Source: Acidobacteriota bacterium (GTDB lineage: Bacteria; Acidobacteriota; Blastocatellia; Pyrinomonadales; Pyrinomonadaceae). From it: a stretch of 64,000 nucleotides of DNA. The position numbers and the translations under genes were made by a program. Shown here one piece after another: positions 44,545-54,594 of the stretch (positions are counted from its first letter, which is position 1; each line of letters begins with the position of its first letter). A model generated the notes under the pieces. The model did not search any database. It saw only the letters and a list, made by a program, of their open reading frames with translations, and was not told the origin of the DNA. The stretch lies in the NCBI GenBank assembly GCA_025463135.1, contig JAOAPY010000014.1, forward strand, positions 1 to 64,000, given 5' to 3'.

Positions 44545-47490
44545 ATGAACAGATCATTGTGGCAAAAGCGAATCAGCACCAGACGTGCCGACCTGGGTGC
44601 GATTCTTGTGATCCTCACGGTCTTTCTTGTCTTCTTCGCACCCGTGCTGTTCGGCGGCAAGATCTTCGTCACCAACGATTCCTTTGTCTACTCCTATCCG
44701 TTGCGGGCGCATGCCTGGGCCCAGATAAGAAATGGCTCGCTGCCGCTTTGGACTCCGCTGCTGATGTCCGGGTATCCGTTGTTGTCGATGGCCCAACTCG
44801 GAATCGGCTACCCGCTGACCTGGGGGTATTTGTTCCTGCCGAATTATCTGGCGGAAGAGATCTATGTAATGGCGCCGTTTCTGCTTGGGCCGATCTTCAT
44901 GTATGCGTGGATCAGGGTCAGCGGTCGCAGCCGTTTGGCGGCGCTGTTTGCGGCGCTGGCTTTCGGCTATGGCGGGATGATGTTCAGTCCCATAGCGCAC
45001 AATGGGATGCTGACCAACACTTTCATGTGGACACCGCTGATACTGATTGCTATTGAGCGGGCCCGAAGCAAACCTTTCGCCCGCTGTTTTTTCTGGGCCA
45101 CCGCTGCCTATGCTATGTGCGCGCTGACCGGAATTGGCCAGGGAGTGGTGACGGTAACGATTCTCACCCTCGTCTATGCCGCGTTCGTTGGGCTGGCGGC
45201 CAATCATCTCGCCTCTAACGAGAGTCTGGGTTGGCTTACCTGGGCACGCTGGCGTCCGCTCGCCGTCGCGCTTGGCGCAGTGGCTCTTGGATCGGGCATC
45301 GCGGCATTTCAAATACTCGAGACAGTGTCGGCGCAGCGGCTCAGCATTAGGAGGGTGCTTTCTTATGAGACGTTTAGCGAGGGGGCCTTTTCGCCGTTGA
45401 AGGGCTTGAAGTCGATGCTGGCCCCGCTCTATTACCAATCCGACGTAACCACCTACATGGTCCCGCTGGCGCTGATATTGGCGCTGCCGGCGCTCGCCGA
45501 TTTTGTGTTCGGGCGATCGCCGCGTGATCTCAGAATTATTTTCTGGTTGGTTGTGGCAGTACTTGCCTGGATATTCATCCTGGGACCAAACACGCCTCTT
45601 TATCGATATATCTACCTGATTCCAATTCTGAATAAATTTCGAGTCCCTTCGCGGCATGCATTCGAATGGACCTTTGCCGTCGCCGTTCTGTCGGCCTATG
45701 GCTGGGACATAATCAGTGATTACTGGGCGGCACGAGCAAAGAATTCCGCCGCGCATCTTCAGAAGATCAGGCTGCTCGGCGGTTGGTTGGCACTCGCGCT
45801 CGCGGTTGTGGTGGCACTTGTGTGGTGGCTGAGCAATCATGAAATCACGGGCAATGTAACGGAGTCGCAGCTCCTGAATCAGTACCTTCGTTGGAAGACA
45901 CTGTTCGCGCTCCTCGCGTTGATCGGCATCTGGCAGGCGTGGCGACTGGTCTCCGTAACCCGTCGCACAGTTCTGTTGGCTGCCGCGATTGCACTCGTTT
46001 GTTTCTTTGAACCGGCGCTCGCTGCCTCTTACTGGTGGTGGCCAAAGGCAAAGACGGCCGATCGTTTTCAAGCCGAAGCAATCGCCACACGCTTTCTGAA
46101 AGAAAAAAATCCTCAACACGATCGGATCTATACGCATACCAGCATCTGGGCGGAAGAATACATGCGGGCTCCGCGAATCGATCCGCCGAATCTGTCAGCC
46201 GTACAGGGATTGCGCGACGTCGGAGGCTATGAACCCTTGTTCCCTGAACGGTACAGTCGCGCCCTTGGTAACGTTACTAATGATGGAGTCTACCCGCGAC
46301 CGGGTTACGCTTTCGACGACACCATTTTTGCCGCTAGCTCGCACGTGCTTGATCTCTTAAACACTCGCTTCGCCATTGCGTATGCAAACCTCTCAACTAT
46401 TCCCGACAATCTGCACGAGAAAGACGGCGTCAGGTTTTTCAGGTATGACTCTTACTTTGTCGTGAAGCCCGGGGAGCGCAAAAGGCTGAACGCCGCCAAC
46501 AGGGAATGCGATGCGGTGGCGTTGGTGACGGCATTGGGACATTCAGCTGCTACGCAACAGGGAACGGTAGTCGCGAAACTGCATTTCCGGGCGGCTGATG
46601 GACGCGTGATTGAACGCGAGTTGCGCGCCGGCGTCGACAGCTCTGAATGGTCAATCGAGCGTCCCGAAATTGCCGCCACTATGCAGCACGAGAAGGCCAC
46701 TGTTTTTGATAGTCACCCCGCGGACGACGGTAACTTTCCGTCCTATCGCTTCTGGTCGTTATCACGCCTGAACCAACGCGTGCGACTCGACGCAGTGGAG
46801 ATCGAGAACGTCTCTTCCATTGTGGAGGTACAGGTTTGGAAAACAAGCCTCTATGATTCGGCCTCGCAGCGCTCCTATCCTTTACCCCATTACGACGAGG
46901 ACAAATGGCGCACGGTCTATGATGCGAACAACGTGCTGATAATTGAGAACCAAAGGCCGATGCCGCGAGCCTGGCTGGTGGCCGAGGCCGAGGCGGTAAG
47001 CGGCGAAGAGAGCTTGCGGCGCATACGCGGCGAAAGCGAAAAGCCATTCGACCCGCGGCGAACGGCACTCCTGGAAGTTTTGCCGGAGCAACTCCCACAG
47101 TTACCTGGTGGGCCCATTGCCGCAAATGCGCGCGCGCAACTTGTTGCTGAAACGCCCCGTCACCTCAGCATCGATACGACCACGGATAAGCAGTCATTGT
47201 TGGTCGTAAGTGAGAGCAACTACCCGGGATGGGAAGCGACTGTGGACGGCGCCCGCGTGCCAATATACACGACGGACTTTCTCTTGCGCGGGGTAGCGGT
47301 GCCGCCAGGGACTCATCGTGTGGAGATGCTCTATGCGGCGCCTGCCGCACGCAACGGCGCAGTGATTTCGGTCGTGGCTCTCGGCGCTGCGCTTGCGCTA
47401 GGTCTTTATTCTCGACGACGGCAGGCTAAGGAAAATTCCGCCGTTGAAGCAGTGAATTCGTCTCATTCAAAGCCGGTTTCAACCGGGTGA
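44545..47490 (+). CDS. YfhO-family GT-C-like membrane protein (paralog 1)
   Basis: This 981-residue protein has about 12 membrane helices in the first ~480 residues (ADLGAILVILTVFLVFF; LPLWTPLLMSGYPLLSMAQL; FRVPSRHAFEWTFAVAVLSA), a large external beta-rich region (~490-930) and a final helix (NGAVISVVALGAALALGLY). YfhO-type proteins are linked to glycosylation of surface polymers. Near the end NYPGWEATVDGARVPIYTTD is a typical family motif. The last ten codons and the stop lie within a family D repeat, so the cytosolic tail is repeat-derived. A second paralog starts at 61582. Confidence 0.88.
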   Translation: MNRSLWQKRISTRRADLGAILVILTVFLVFFAPVLFGGKIFVTNDSFVYSYPLRAHAWAQIRNGSLPLWTPLLMSGYPLLSMAQLGIGYPLTWGYLFLPNYLAEEIYVMAPFLLGPIFMYAWIRVSGRSRLAALFAALAFGYGGMMFSPIAHNGMLTNTFMWTPLILIAIERARSKPFARCFFWATAAYAMCALTGIGQGVVTVTILTLVYAAFVGLAANHLASNESLGWLTWARWRPLAVALGAVALGSGIAAFQILETVSAQRLSIRRVLSYETFSEGAFSPLKGLKSMLAPLYYQSDVTTYMVPLALILALPALADFVFGRSPRDLRIIFWLVVAVLAWIFILGPNTPLYRYIYLIPILNKFRVPSRHAFEWTFAVAVLSAYGWDIISDYWAARAKNSAAHLQKIRLLGGWLALALAVVVALVWWLSNHEITGNVTESQLLNQYLRWKTLFALLALIGIWQAWRLVSVTRRTVLLAAAIALVCFFEPALAASYWWWPKAKTADRFQAEAIATRFLKEKNPQHDRIYTHTSIWAEEYMRAPRIDPPNLSAVQGLRDVGGYEPLFPERYSRALGNVTNDGVYPRPGYAFDDTIFAASSHVLDLLNTRFAIAYANLSTIPDNLHEKDGVRFFRYDSYFVVKPGERKRLNAANRECDAVALVTALGHSAATQQGTVVAKLHFRAADGRVIERELRAGVDSSEWSIERPEIAATMQHEKATVFDSHPADDGNFPSYRFWSLSRLNQRVRLDAVEIENVSSIVEVQVWKTSLYDSASQRSYPLPHYDEDKWRTVYDANNVLIIENQRPMPRAWLVAEAEAVSGEESLRRIRGESEKPFDPRRTALLEVLPEQLPQLPGGPIAANARAQLVAETPRHLSIDTTTDKQSLLVVSESNYPGWEATVDGARVPIYTTDFLLRGVAVPPGTHRVEMLYAAPAARNGAVISVVALGAALALGLYSRRRQAKENSAVEAVNSSHSKPVSTG

Positions 47491-47620
47491 CTTTGGGCAA
47501 CAAAAACTCTGCCTAACCGTTTCAACGGTTTCGGATTGGCGGCCGCAGGGTAAATCGTTGAAACGATTTTGGGAGCCAGGAACAAGTTCACCCGGTTGAA
47601 CGCGGGGTGTGAATGAGATG
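47461..47620. repeat. Palindromic element family D overlapping a gene end
   Basis: The left arm TCTCATTCAAAGCCGGTTTC plus AACCGGGTGA contains the last codons and TGA of the YfhO-like gene. The right arm CACCCGGTTGAACGCGGGGT plus GTGAATGAG ends at 47620, with inner hairpins around CCGTTTCAACGGTTT and ATCGTTGAAACGATT. It also fills the convergent gap before the gene ending at 47696. Confidence 0.85.
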
Positions 47621-47695
47621 AAAAACTTGACGGGAATGCGTGCGGTTTTCACACTGTACCTTCTTCTCTCGCGGTCTCTATGATATTTACCTACC

Positions 47696-49690
47696 TCACT
47701 CACTCACTGCATTCGGCTCCGTTTTGGTGACCGCGTAAAGATCGTCCCGCGCTCCCGGGCTTTCAGTCGGAGAGGCCGGGAAACTCTTGATCAGACGCAA
47801 GCGTCCCTTCGCCACGCCCCGCTCGAGAAAACTCTGGATCCCCTCGCGCTCTTCGGGTTGAAGCAACCCCTGATGGACAGTTATGTACGAAACGGGCATC
47901 GCTTCCAGAATATCCAGCAGCCGATCGGAAATTGGTAGGTTGGCAACTAACTGCTCGATTTCTTTTTGTGAAGGCGGCACAAAGCTGTACCTGCCGTTCA
48001 CCAGCGGATGCCCATGATCGGCCGCGCGTAACATGTACCGGTGATCGCGATCGCCGATGGGCAGCTCAATAATGCCGCCGCTCATTTTGCGGGACTTGAG
48101 ATCCAATGTCAGGGCATCTGGATCTGCTTCACCGCGTATCATCTGCAAAGGCACTGCGTGCAGGTCGACCAGAATCGCAGCGACGATTAGGGCGTAAGCC
48201 AGTGGTTTGCCAAACCGCGGCCACCAGCGACCGGCAAGCTCTGCGAATCTCTGCGCGCCCAGGCCCGCCAATAGCGCCAGACCCACATAACAAATCATGC
48301 CCCAGCGCGTCGCCACCCTCATGCCGCGAAAAAGAGCGACATGGTCGTACAGGAATTTATGAAAGAAGAAGTTGAGACCGAAAGATCCCGCGAAGCCGAT
48401 CAGGATCCAGATCACCGCGTGCCCAAACAGTTCAGAACGCTGCACTGAATTGAAGCTTTCAGAAAGGTTCCGGTCTCCGCTCATCACGTTGCGCAGCACG
48501 CGCGGATAAGCAAGCAAACAGCGAACGAAAACGGCTGCGGTAAGAAAAGCCAGAGCACGAGTTGGGCCGGTGGCGATCAGCAGCAGATGTCCAAACAGCT
48601 TTAGCTTCAACACGTCGAAGCCCAACGTCAGGAACGCAATAATCGCGGCGCTGATTGCTGTGGCATCGAGCAGGCCCAACAGAATTCTCTTTAGAGTCGT
48701 CTGCTTCTCGTCGTCAGCGCGCTTCCGTTCTTCCCGTGGTGTCAGGAGCAGAGCTGCCAAGGCGAGCAATGGAGCCATTAGCCCTGGGAAAAGCACCATC
48801 TCCGTATCGACACCCGCCGTCCCAAACCCGCGCCAGGCTCGGCTGCGTTCGTCGGGCGCCAACCAGTTGATTAAGTGGGCCGAATACTTACTCACCTCCT
48901 CGGGCGTTCGCATGAATCCGTGCTCGGCTGCGACCCTTCGCAGCGGAAGCAGAAATGGAAGCAACAACAGCGATGCCAGGCAAAGCGTCGCTCCCGCTCG
49001 CAACCAGAACCTGTGATCGCGCCAGGCATTGTTTCGACTCAGCAGCAACAATGCGGAAAGACACAGCGGAATAATTGTCAGGATCAACCAGGTGGTGCAG
49101 GTTAACGCATTCATGAAAAACGCTAATCCCAGCCACGCCGCCAAAGCCCAACTGCGCCGCCGCGCAAATAGCACCAGTGCTTCAAACAGCAAAGGAACCC
49201 AGCCCACGAAGATCAGATGTAAATGCGCGAGGTGATGAAACCGAAAGGGAAGGAATGCGATGATGATACCCGCGACCCAGGCAATTGCGATCGAACCCGA
49301 CAATGTGCGAGCTAAACGAAAAGTGGCATAGCCTGTAAATGGAAAGCTTAGGAAAGCTGCCACGCTGTAGACCGTCAACGGCCGCAACCCAATGGCGAAT
49401 AGCGGGAAAAAGAGCAGACTCACGCCGTAGTCGAATTCCCCGAAAGCCAGAGTGTAATGGTAAGGGTAAAAGAACGTGGCTTGAAAAAGGTTCAGCGGAT
49501 CGTGAAATGTCTGGTAGTAATCCCACCAAAGCAGATAAGAAATCGCGTAAGGATCCCCCGTGTCAGGAACGGCATTGCGCAGGTGTAAGACCCACGGCCA
49601 GGTCATGATTGCCGTGAGAAGCAGGAAAGCTGCGAAGATAAGGAGTTCGCGAAGCAACGGCCGGCGAATATTCAATGAAGGGAGTCTCAT
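47696..49690 (-). CDS. Multi-membrane GT-C-like protein
   Basis: This 664-residue protein has about 11-13 hydrophobic segments and a C-terminal external domain of ~150 residues. The first external loop, TWPWVLHLRNAVPDTGDPYA followed by ISYLLWWDYY, contains the acidic residues expected of GT-C enzymes that use lipid-linked sugars, and the FHHLAHLHLIFVGWVPLLFE region is typical of related uncharacterised acidobacterial transferases. Donor and acceptor are unknown. It is the only minus-strand member of this part of the glycan locus and is divergent from the ArnT-like gene. Confidence 0.75.
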   Translation of the reverse strand: MRLPSLNIRRPLLRELLIFAAFLLLTAIMTWPWVLHLRNAVPDTGDPYAISYLLWWDYYQTFHDPLNLFQATFFYPYHYTLAFGEFDYGVSLLFFPLFAIGLRPLTVYSVAAFLSFPFTGYATFRLARTLSGSIAIAWVAGIIIAFLPFRFHHLAHLHLIFVGWVPLLFEALVLFARRRSWALAAWLGLAFFMNALTCTTWLILTIIPLCLSALLLLSRNNAWRDHRFWLRAGATLCLASLLLLPFLLPLRRVAAEHGFMRTPEEVSKYSAHLINWLAPDERSRAWRGFGTAGVDTEMVLFPGLMAPLLALAALLLTPREERKRADDEKQTTLKRILLGLLDATAISAAIIAFLTLGFDVLKLKLFGHLLLIATGPTRALAFLTAAVFVRCLLAYPRVLRNVMSGDRNLSESFNSVQRSELFGHAVIWILIGFAGSFGLNFFFHKFLYDHVALFRGMRVATRWGMICYVGLALLAGLGAQRFAELAGRWWPRFGKPLAYALIVAAILVDLHAVPLQMIRGEADPDALTLDLKSRKMSGGIIELPIGDRDHRYMLRAADHGHPLVNGRYSFVPPSQKEIEQLVANLPISDRLLDILEAMPVSYITVHQGLLQPEEREGIQSFLERGVAKGRLRLIKSFPASPTESPGARDDLYAVTKTEPNAVSE

Positions 49691-49842
49691 CTGTTCAAGT
49701 GGGCCATCGAAGCATAGAGTAATCCGAAGGCAGGCGGCAAGGCATCTGGTCTATAATCCTTCGCCATATCAAGATCGGTTCTGGTAAGCCTGAAAGAGGA
49801 ACGAACAAAATCGCAAACGAATCTCAGACTAAGTTTGGAGGA

Positions 49843-51570
49843 GTGCGACGACTTGTCTCACGCTCTTGGGCAGAGATCCTGTGCTGCTGTCTGCTGTTGG
49901 TTATGGGCGCGAATCTTTTTTCGAGCGCCTGGCGCGCAGCTCCGACCAACGATGAACTCGTCCACATCCCCGCGGGCTATTATTCCCTGGTGCGGCCGGA
50001 TTTTCGTCTCAATCCCGAGCATCCGCCGCTCGTCAAGATGTGGGCCTGTTTGCCGCTGCTCGTCATCAGGCCAAAGATTTTTTCACCACCAGATGGAGTG
50101 GACGAGGAGTCTGCAAGATTTACCGTCGTGGCCGCGCTCGAGTTCTGGCAGGCGAACCAGGATCGCTTCAAAGCAATTACGTTTTGGGCGCGCGCGCCCA
50201 TGGTTTTGCTTACGCTTGGCCTGGGCGTGCTGATCTTTATTTATGGACGCCAACTCCTGGGCGCGCGCGCGGCCGTTCTCTCGGTTGCATTGTTTAGTTT
50301 GGAGCCAACGATGCTGGCGCACGGGTGGATCGTGCACACCGATGTGGCGGCCGCGTTCGGCTACCTGCTCTTCCTTGCTGCGTTGCAGGCTTACTATCGG
50401 GCTCCTACATTGTCTCGCGCCCTCGGCTTTGGTTGCGCGACCGGGTTGGCACTGCTGACAAAGTTTTCGCTGGCCATACTTTTCCCAATCTTTTTCTTCG
50501 CAGTTGTCTATTTGGTGATCAGAGCGCATCGGTTCGGAGCTGCGCGCCGCCACATTTTTGTGCAAGCCTGTCTGGCAAGCGCGGTTGTGCTTACTCTGAT
50601 CAACGCCGCCTATTACTTCCAACACGCGGCGGTGGCGCGGCCTGAGGCCAAGTGGCTCGTGCAAACCGCCGGCACACAGCTCGCTGCCGATCGGGTGATT
50701 ACGCTTTTCAACTTACTCTCAAGAGTATTGCCCCCCTATTACATTTTGGGGCTCTACACCATCTTTGCCCATAACCATGCGGGGCATCCGGCGTCGTTGC
50801 TGGGCCAGTACAGTTCTTTTGGCTGGTGGTATTACTTTCCGGTAACTTTCGCGCTGAAGACTTCACTGCCTTTCCTGCTGCTTTCCGTCGGCGCTGTTTG
50901 TTGGGCGTTATGGACCGCGGTCATCCGGCGAGAAAAGAAATTGGTTCCACTACTCCTGGGGCTGGCGATTTACCTGGCATTGTCGATGACCAGCAGTATC
51001 AACATCGGCATTCGCCACCTCGCCCCTGTGTTCCCGTTTCTCTTTTTGCTGGGCGGAGCGTGTCTCGATCGTTTACTAAAGGCAACTCGGGGCCGGGCGG
51101 CAGCGATAGCAGTCGTGTGCCTGCTTGGTGCGATGGTTGTCGACGTAGTTCGCGTCTATCCGAATTACTTGTCGTTCACGAACTCGCTGACTTTCGGCAA
51201 GCCGGCGTGGGCGCTGCTCTCGGATTCCAATGTGGAGTGGGGCCAGGACGTGGGCGAGTTGGCGCGCTATCTGCACGAGCACGGCGAGAAGGACCTGGTT
51301 GGATCGCTGTCTGGGGCCTGGGCCTCGGCGCCGATGTATGGCATCAGGGTCCTCGATTTTGCGCCGCCGGATTTGCGGTCTTCGAGCACTCCCTATGTGG
51401 CCATAGGCGCTGCGTTCCTCAACGGCTCGACCGTGCCGGCGGACTTGAGCGACGCAAGTGGAGTTGAACTCAGTGAAGAGCAAAGGCGGAACTACTTTGC
51501 GAAATATCGAGCTTTGACGCCCGAGAAAGTCTTTGGGAATTCAATCTATCTTTATCGTAAGCGTGAGTGA
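49843..51570 (+). CDS. ArnT/PMT-like glycosyltransferase (GT39-type)
   Basis: This 575-residue membrane protein has about 11 helices. The first external loop, PTNDELVHIPAGYYSLVRPD followed by FRLNPEHPPLVKMW, is the hallmark of protein-mannosyltransferase/ArnT enzymes, with the acidic catalytic pair in NDE and the NPEHPPL motif. A later HLAPVFPFLFLLGGACLDRL is also typical. It would transfer a sugar from polyprenyl phosphate to a protein, lipid or glycan on the outer face. The GTG start sits directly after GGAGGA, an unusually tight spacing; no other in-frame start is better. Confidence 0.85.
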   Translation: MRRLVSRSWAEILCCCLLLVMGANLFSSAWRAAPTNDELVHIPAGYYSLVRPDFRLNPEHPPLVKMWACLPLLVIRPKIFSPPDGVDEESARFTVVAALEFWQANQDRFKAITFWARAPMVLLTLGLGVLIFIYGRQLLGARAAVLSVALFSLEPTMLAHGWIVHTDVAAAFGYLLFLAALQAYYRAPTLSRALGFGCATGLALLTKFSLAILFPIFFFAVVYLVIRAHRFGAARRHIFVQACLASAVVLTLINAAYYFQHAAVARPEAKWLVQTAGTQLAADRVITLFNLLSRVLPPYYILGLYTIFAHNHAGHPASLLGQYSSFGWWYYFPVTFALKTSLPFLLLSVGAVCWALWTAVIRREKKLVPLLLGLAIYLALSMTSSINIGIRHLAPVFPFLFLLGGACLDRLLKATRGRAAAIAVVCLLGAMVVDVVRVYPNYLSFTNSLTFGKPAWALLSDSNVEWGQDVGELARYLHEHGEKDLVGSLSGAWASAPMYGIRVLDFAPPDLRSSSTPYVAIGAAFLNGSTVPADLSDASGVELSEEQRRNYFAKYRALTPEKVFGNSIYLYRKRE

Positions 51571-51590
51571 CTTGCGCCTTCGCCGCTCGC

Positions 51591-51681
51591 CAGTGCGGTA
51601 AGGCTCTTTCCGGGTAAGAGTCTTTAGATTCTTGAGCCTGCCCCTCCCTCCAGCCGGCGAGGCACAGCCTTACCGTACTGG
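51591..51681. repeat. Intergenic palindrome (CAGTGCGGTAAGGCT)
   Basis: CAGTGCGGTAAGGCT (51591-51605) and AGCCTTACCGTACTGG (51666-51681) are inverted arms around about 60 bases, in the convergent gap between the ArnT-like and ankyrin genes. Confidence 0.8.
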
Positions 51682-51717
51682 ATGGCGGCGAAGCCGCAGT
51701 GCCTGCGAGCAGCAAAC

Positions 51718-52440
51718 TTACTTCGCGGCTGGTGTTCCTTTGGTCGCAGGCCGCGCCGCACCCTTTCCTTGTTTGGCGATTGCTTCGTTCAGCAGCTTAA
51801 CGATGTCAGCATGCTTCTGCCCATTCGCGAGACTCAGCGGTGTCTCGCCATCGGACTTCTTAATGGTCGGGTCGGCGCCTTTTTCCAGCAGGAGCCTGAC
51901 AACTTCAAGCTGTCCCCCGTAGCTGGCTTCGGTCAAAGCAGAATGCCCAAATTTGTCCAGACCATTAAGGGAGGTGCCTTTATCTATCAACTCTTTCAAC
52001 TCCTGGATATTGCCTCTGCTCGCTGCATCCACCAGGGTTGAAACGTTCTTAATTAGTTCAATGACGTCTTTGCCGTGGGCCAGGCCACGTGCATCCGCGC
52101 CGTCGTTCTTCTTTGCGCTTAAGTCGGCTCCATGATCGAGCAGCAGCTTCACAGTCTCGAAGTGGCCGCCATACGCCGCTTCCATAATCGGAGTGTTGCG
52201 ATCGTTGCCGCGCATATTCACATCGACACCTTTGTCGAGCAACTCCTTAACCCGAGCGGTTTCGCCCTTTGCCGCAACTTGCAACATCTCTACTTCCTGC
52301 AGCGAGAGTTGGACTGGGGCTGCCGGCGCGGGCGGTTTACGGGTTTCAATGCCGTCGTTGCTACATCCCGCAAGAACACTCAGCAGCAGGAAGGCTAAAG
52401 CCAGCTTCCAAAAGTTCGACTTATTCTTTTCCGTCTTCAT
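51718..52440 (-). CDS. Ankyrin-repeat lipoprotein
   Basis: This 240-residue protein has a lipoprotein signal with lipobox LAGC (Cys ~25), followed by five or so ankyrin repeats, for example NTPIMEAAYGGHFETVKLLL plus DHGAD, and SALTEASYGGQLEVVRLLLE plus KGADP. The tail is Ala/Lys-rich. Ankyrin repeats bind other proteins; in the periplasm it may shield or scaffold. It is not obviously part of glycan synthesis, being on the opposite strand with its own promoter region. Confidence 0.92.
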   Translation of the reverse strand: MKTEKNKSNFWKLALAFLLLSVLAGCSNDGIETRKPPAPAAPVQLSLQEVEMLQVAAKGETARVKELLDKGVDVNMRGNDRNTPIMEAAYGGHFETVKLLLDHGADLSAKKNDGADARGLAHGKDVIELIKNVSTLVDAASRGNIQELKELIDKGTSLNGLDKFGHSALTEASYGGQLEVVRLLLEKGADPTIKKSDGETPLSLANGQKHADIVKLLNEAIAKQGKGAARPATKGTPAAK

Positions 52441-52552
52441 AGGTCTTATGTTTTAGCTCCTGTATCTGATTCCGGGCGAGAGCCATGATCTTAATCGCGA
52501 AGGGCAGCACAGTGTCGCACAGCACAAATCGACGCGTCAAAATCGATCCACG

Positions 52553-52750
52553 CTCGTTTAGACGGTACTAGTGCAGTTTGATGGAAAGTGAAAATGCAAT
52601 AATGATGGCCACAATGGGAAATGCGTCTTACTAAATCAAACTGCACCACTACTCGTTTAGACCTCGCGGTTGTGGGCTCGCCTGAAAGTAACGCAAGCTG
52701 TTAACTGCGCGTGGCTCACGGCAGGCGCACAAGCGCGCTCTTTAAACGAG
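52553..52750. repeat. Nested palindromes: family H element inside a family B element
   Basis: An inner element (about 52564-52651) has inverted ends TAGTGCAGTTTGAT and ATCAAACTGCACCACTA. It is bracketed by an 11-base direct repeat CTCGTTTAGAC at 52553-52563 and 52652-52662. The second copy begins the left arm of a family B palindrome whose right arm GCGCACAAGCGCGCTCTTTA plus AACGAG ends near 52750. This explains most of the 403-base gap before the next gene. Confidence 0.8.
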
Positions 52751-52843
52751 CGTGCGGTAGGAGTGCCCAAACCAGAAAAGCCTGGGGAGACTTGCGCTAT
52801 ACTTCGCGGACTAAATTCCGGGTGAGGTATAAGGTTTAGAGCG

Positions 52844-54508
52844 GTGAGATTAGTCGGACGCTTACTCGAGTTCACCTGGTTCTGCGCCCTCGGCGCGGCG
52901 CTGGTGATCTCTGCGTTGACGACTGATCGCCGCGCCCGCGAGGTCGAAGAGAATCCAAGCTTCTGCGATCCGTTCGGCTATCTGCAGATGGCGCAGAACA
53001 TTAGCCAGGCAGCCGCCGCTGGAAAGGCGCCACGGTTTACTCTGGAATCGCCCCACACCAGGTTGCTCATCGACTTGATGAAGAAGCAGGAAGTGCCACT
53101 GCCGGTTTGGGACGAGATGGTCGCCCCGCTCGCCTATCACTATTTTCCCGCGGCTGATCATGTGGGCGTGCAATATCTGCCGGGCGCCGGCCTGCTGCTG
53201 GCGCTCTTTCCCGAGGGACGGGCACTGCATGGATTGAACCGCTTGGTGATCGCGATTTTTTTGGTGGCTGGTTTGATCATGCTGGTGGCGGCCGCGGTTA
53301 AGCGCCTTCCCGTCTCAGCCGGGTTCTTTAGTCTTGCGTTGATCCTCGGCCTGGAAATCCTGGCCCGAATCGACAATGCGAGTTTCTCGATTAATGCACT
53401 GTTGGCGCCCTTGCTGTTATCGGCTCTCTGCCTGAGTGGCGCTTGGGCTGTACAAAGCAAGAATCCCAGCGACTTACGCTGGCCCTGGCTTCTCACTTTT
53501 CTCGCGGGGTTGTTGTTCGGTTTCGCGATGCTCGCGCGGTTGCCGGTAATCCTGTTATTGCCAGGTGTGTTGTTGCTTCTTTGGCCGGCGAACTTGCGCT
53601 CTGTGCTCAAGAGTGCCTGGCTACCTTTTGCCCTCGGCGTTATTCTGACTGGACTGATTCCCATGATGGTCCATCAGAGTCGTGTCGCCGGTGCCTGGTA
53701 CTTGCCGACTTACGGACATGAAAATACAGAGGCTCATTCGCTGGCGCGGGTCGGACCAAACCTCTCCTATTACCTCACGGGCAAAGCCTCCACTGAGCAT
53801 TGGGTGCTGCCGGTAATATTCCTCGGATGTTTGGGTTTGTTCTTTTGGTCATCTCGGCCGCCTTCGACTGAATGGCCGGCTACTTTCCTGCGCAGATTGA
53901 GTTGGAGTCGATTAGTAGCGGCAGCTTTGCTCATGCTGGGGTCGTCCACGGCTTTTTTCCTCACCCATTTTGCGACGGCTAGTTACTATCTGGTTCCGGC
54001 GACGTTTGGCACAGTACTAATGTTGGCGCTTGGCTCGTTCGCACTCGAGAGGCACGACTTAGCATCTATCCGTGGACGCGGGTGGTTCCGCACGGCGTTG
54101 CCGCTGACTGCCATAGCGCTCTCATTGGCGCCGGGATTGATCGTAATGGGGCGCGTCTGGTCAAATTACGTTCCGGCTTCGGTGGAATTCCAGCCGAAGC
54201 AGTTTTCGCTACCTGCAGAACTGGCTGATGAATCGGCATGGGTGTGGGCGTGCAGCCTCAGCGGGACGCTTTGGTACTATGCGAGGAAGCCGGCGCATAA
54301 GCTCAGCTCTACCAATGCAGATACGCGCGAGCTCGTATACAGGTTTGTGCGACAGCGCGGCGAGCCGCAGTATATTGTTACTGACGACGAGGGCATGCAG
54401 GCGGTGGCGAAAGAGATTGTTGAACTGGGCGCTACGCTTGAACGCCGCGGCGAGGTCGATGGCTATCCATACTTTCTGATTCACTGGCCGGCATATGGGT
54501 CCAGGTGA
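52844..54508 (+). CDS. Multi-membrane GT-C-like protein
   Basis: This 554-residue protein has about 10-12 hydrophobic segments, a long first external loop (residues ~28-120) that contains CDPFGYLQMAQNISQAAAAG and DHVGVQYLPGAGLLLALFPE, and a C-terminal soluble part of ~110 residues. The layout agrees with GT-C glycosyltransferases, but I do not recognise the subfamily. It is followed after 86 bases by another membrane protein gene on the same strand. The role in the glycan locus is inferred from context only. Confidence 0.7.
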   Translation: MRLVGRLLEFTWFCALGAALVISALTTDRRAREVEENPSFCDPFGYLQMAQNISQAAAAGKAPRFTLESPHTRLLIDLMKKQEVPLPVWDEMVAPLAYHYFPAADHVGVQYLPGAGLLLALFPEGRALHGLNRLVIAIFLVAGLIMLVAAAVKRLPVSAGFFSLALILGLEILARIDNASFSINALLAPLLLSALCLSGAWAVQSKNPSDLRWPWLLTFLAGLLFGFAMLARLPVILLLPGVLLLLWPANLRSVLKSAWLPFALGVILTGLIPMMVHQSRVAGAWYLPTYGHENTEAHSLARVGPNLSYYLTGKASTEHWVLPVIFLGCLGLFFWSSRPPSTEWPATFLRRLSWSRLVAAALLMLGSSTAFFLTHFATASYYLVPATFGTVLMLALGSFALERHDLASIRGRGWFRTALPLTAIALSLAPGLIVMGRVWSNYVPASVEFQPKQFSLPAELADESAWVWACSLSGTLWYYARKPAHKLSSTNADTRELVYRFVRQRGEPQYIVTDDEGMQAVAKEIVELGATLERRGEVDGYPYFLIHWPAYGSR

Positions 54509-54594
54509 AGACAACTGATTAGCCCGGACGGACACAGGTTTTACACCGAGTAGAAGGATCAGAACCGGGAGCACTAGCGACTGACCTGAGCAGG

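Noticed and set aside
44554-46137. Long open frame of 527 codons on the minus strand
   Set aside because: It lies fully opposite the YfhO-like gene, is unusually rich in Gln, Arg, His and Pro, has no domain pattern, and its openness follows from the codon use of the real gene.
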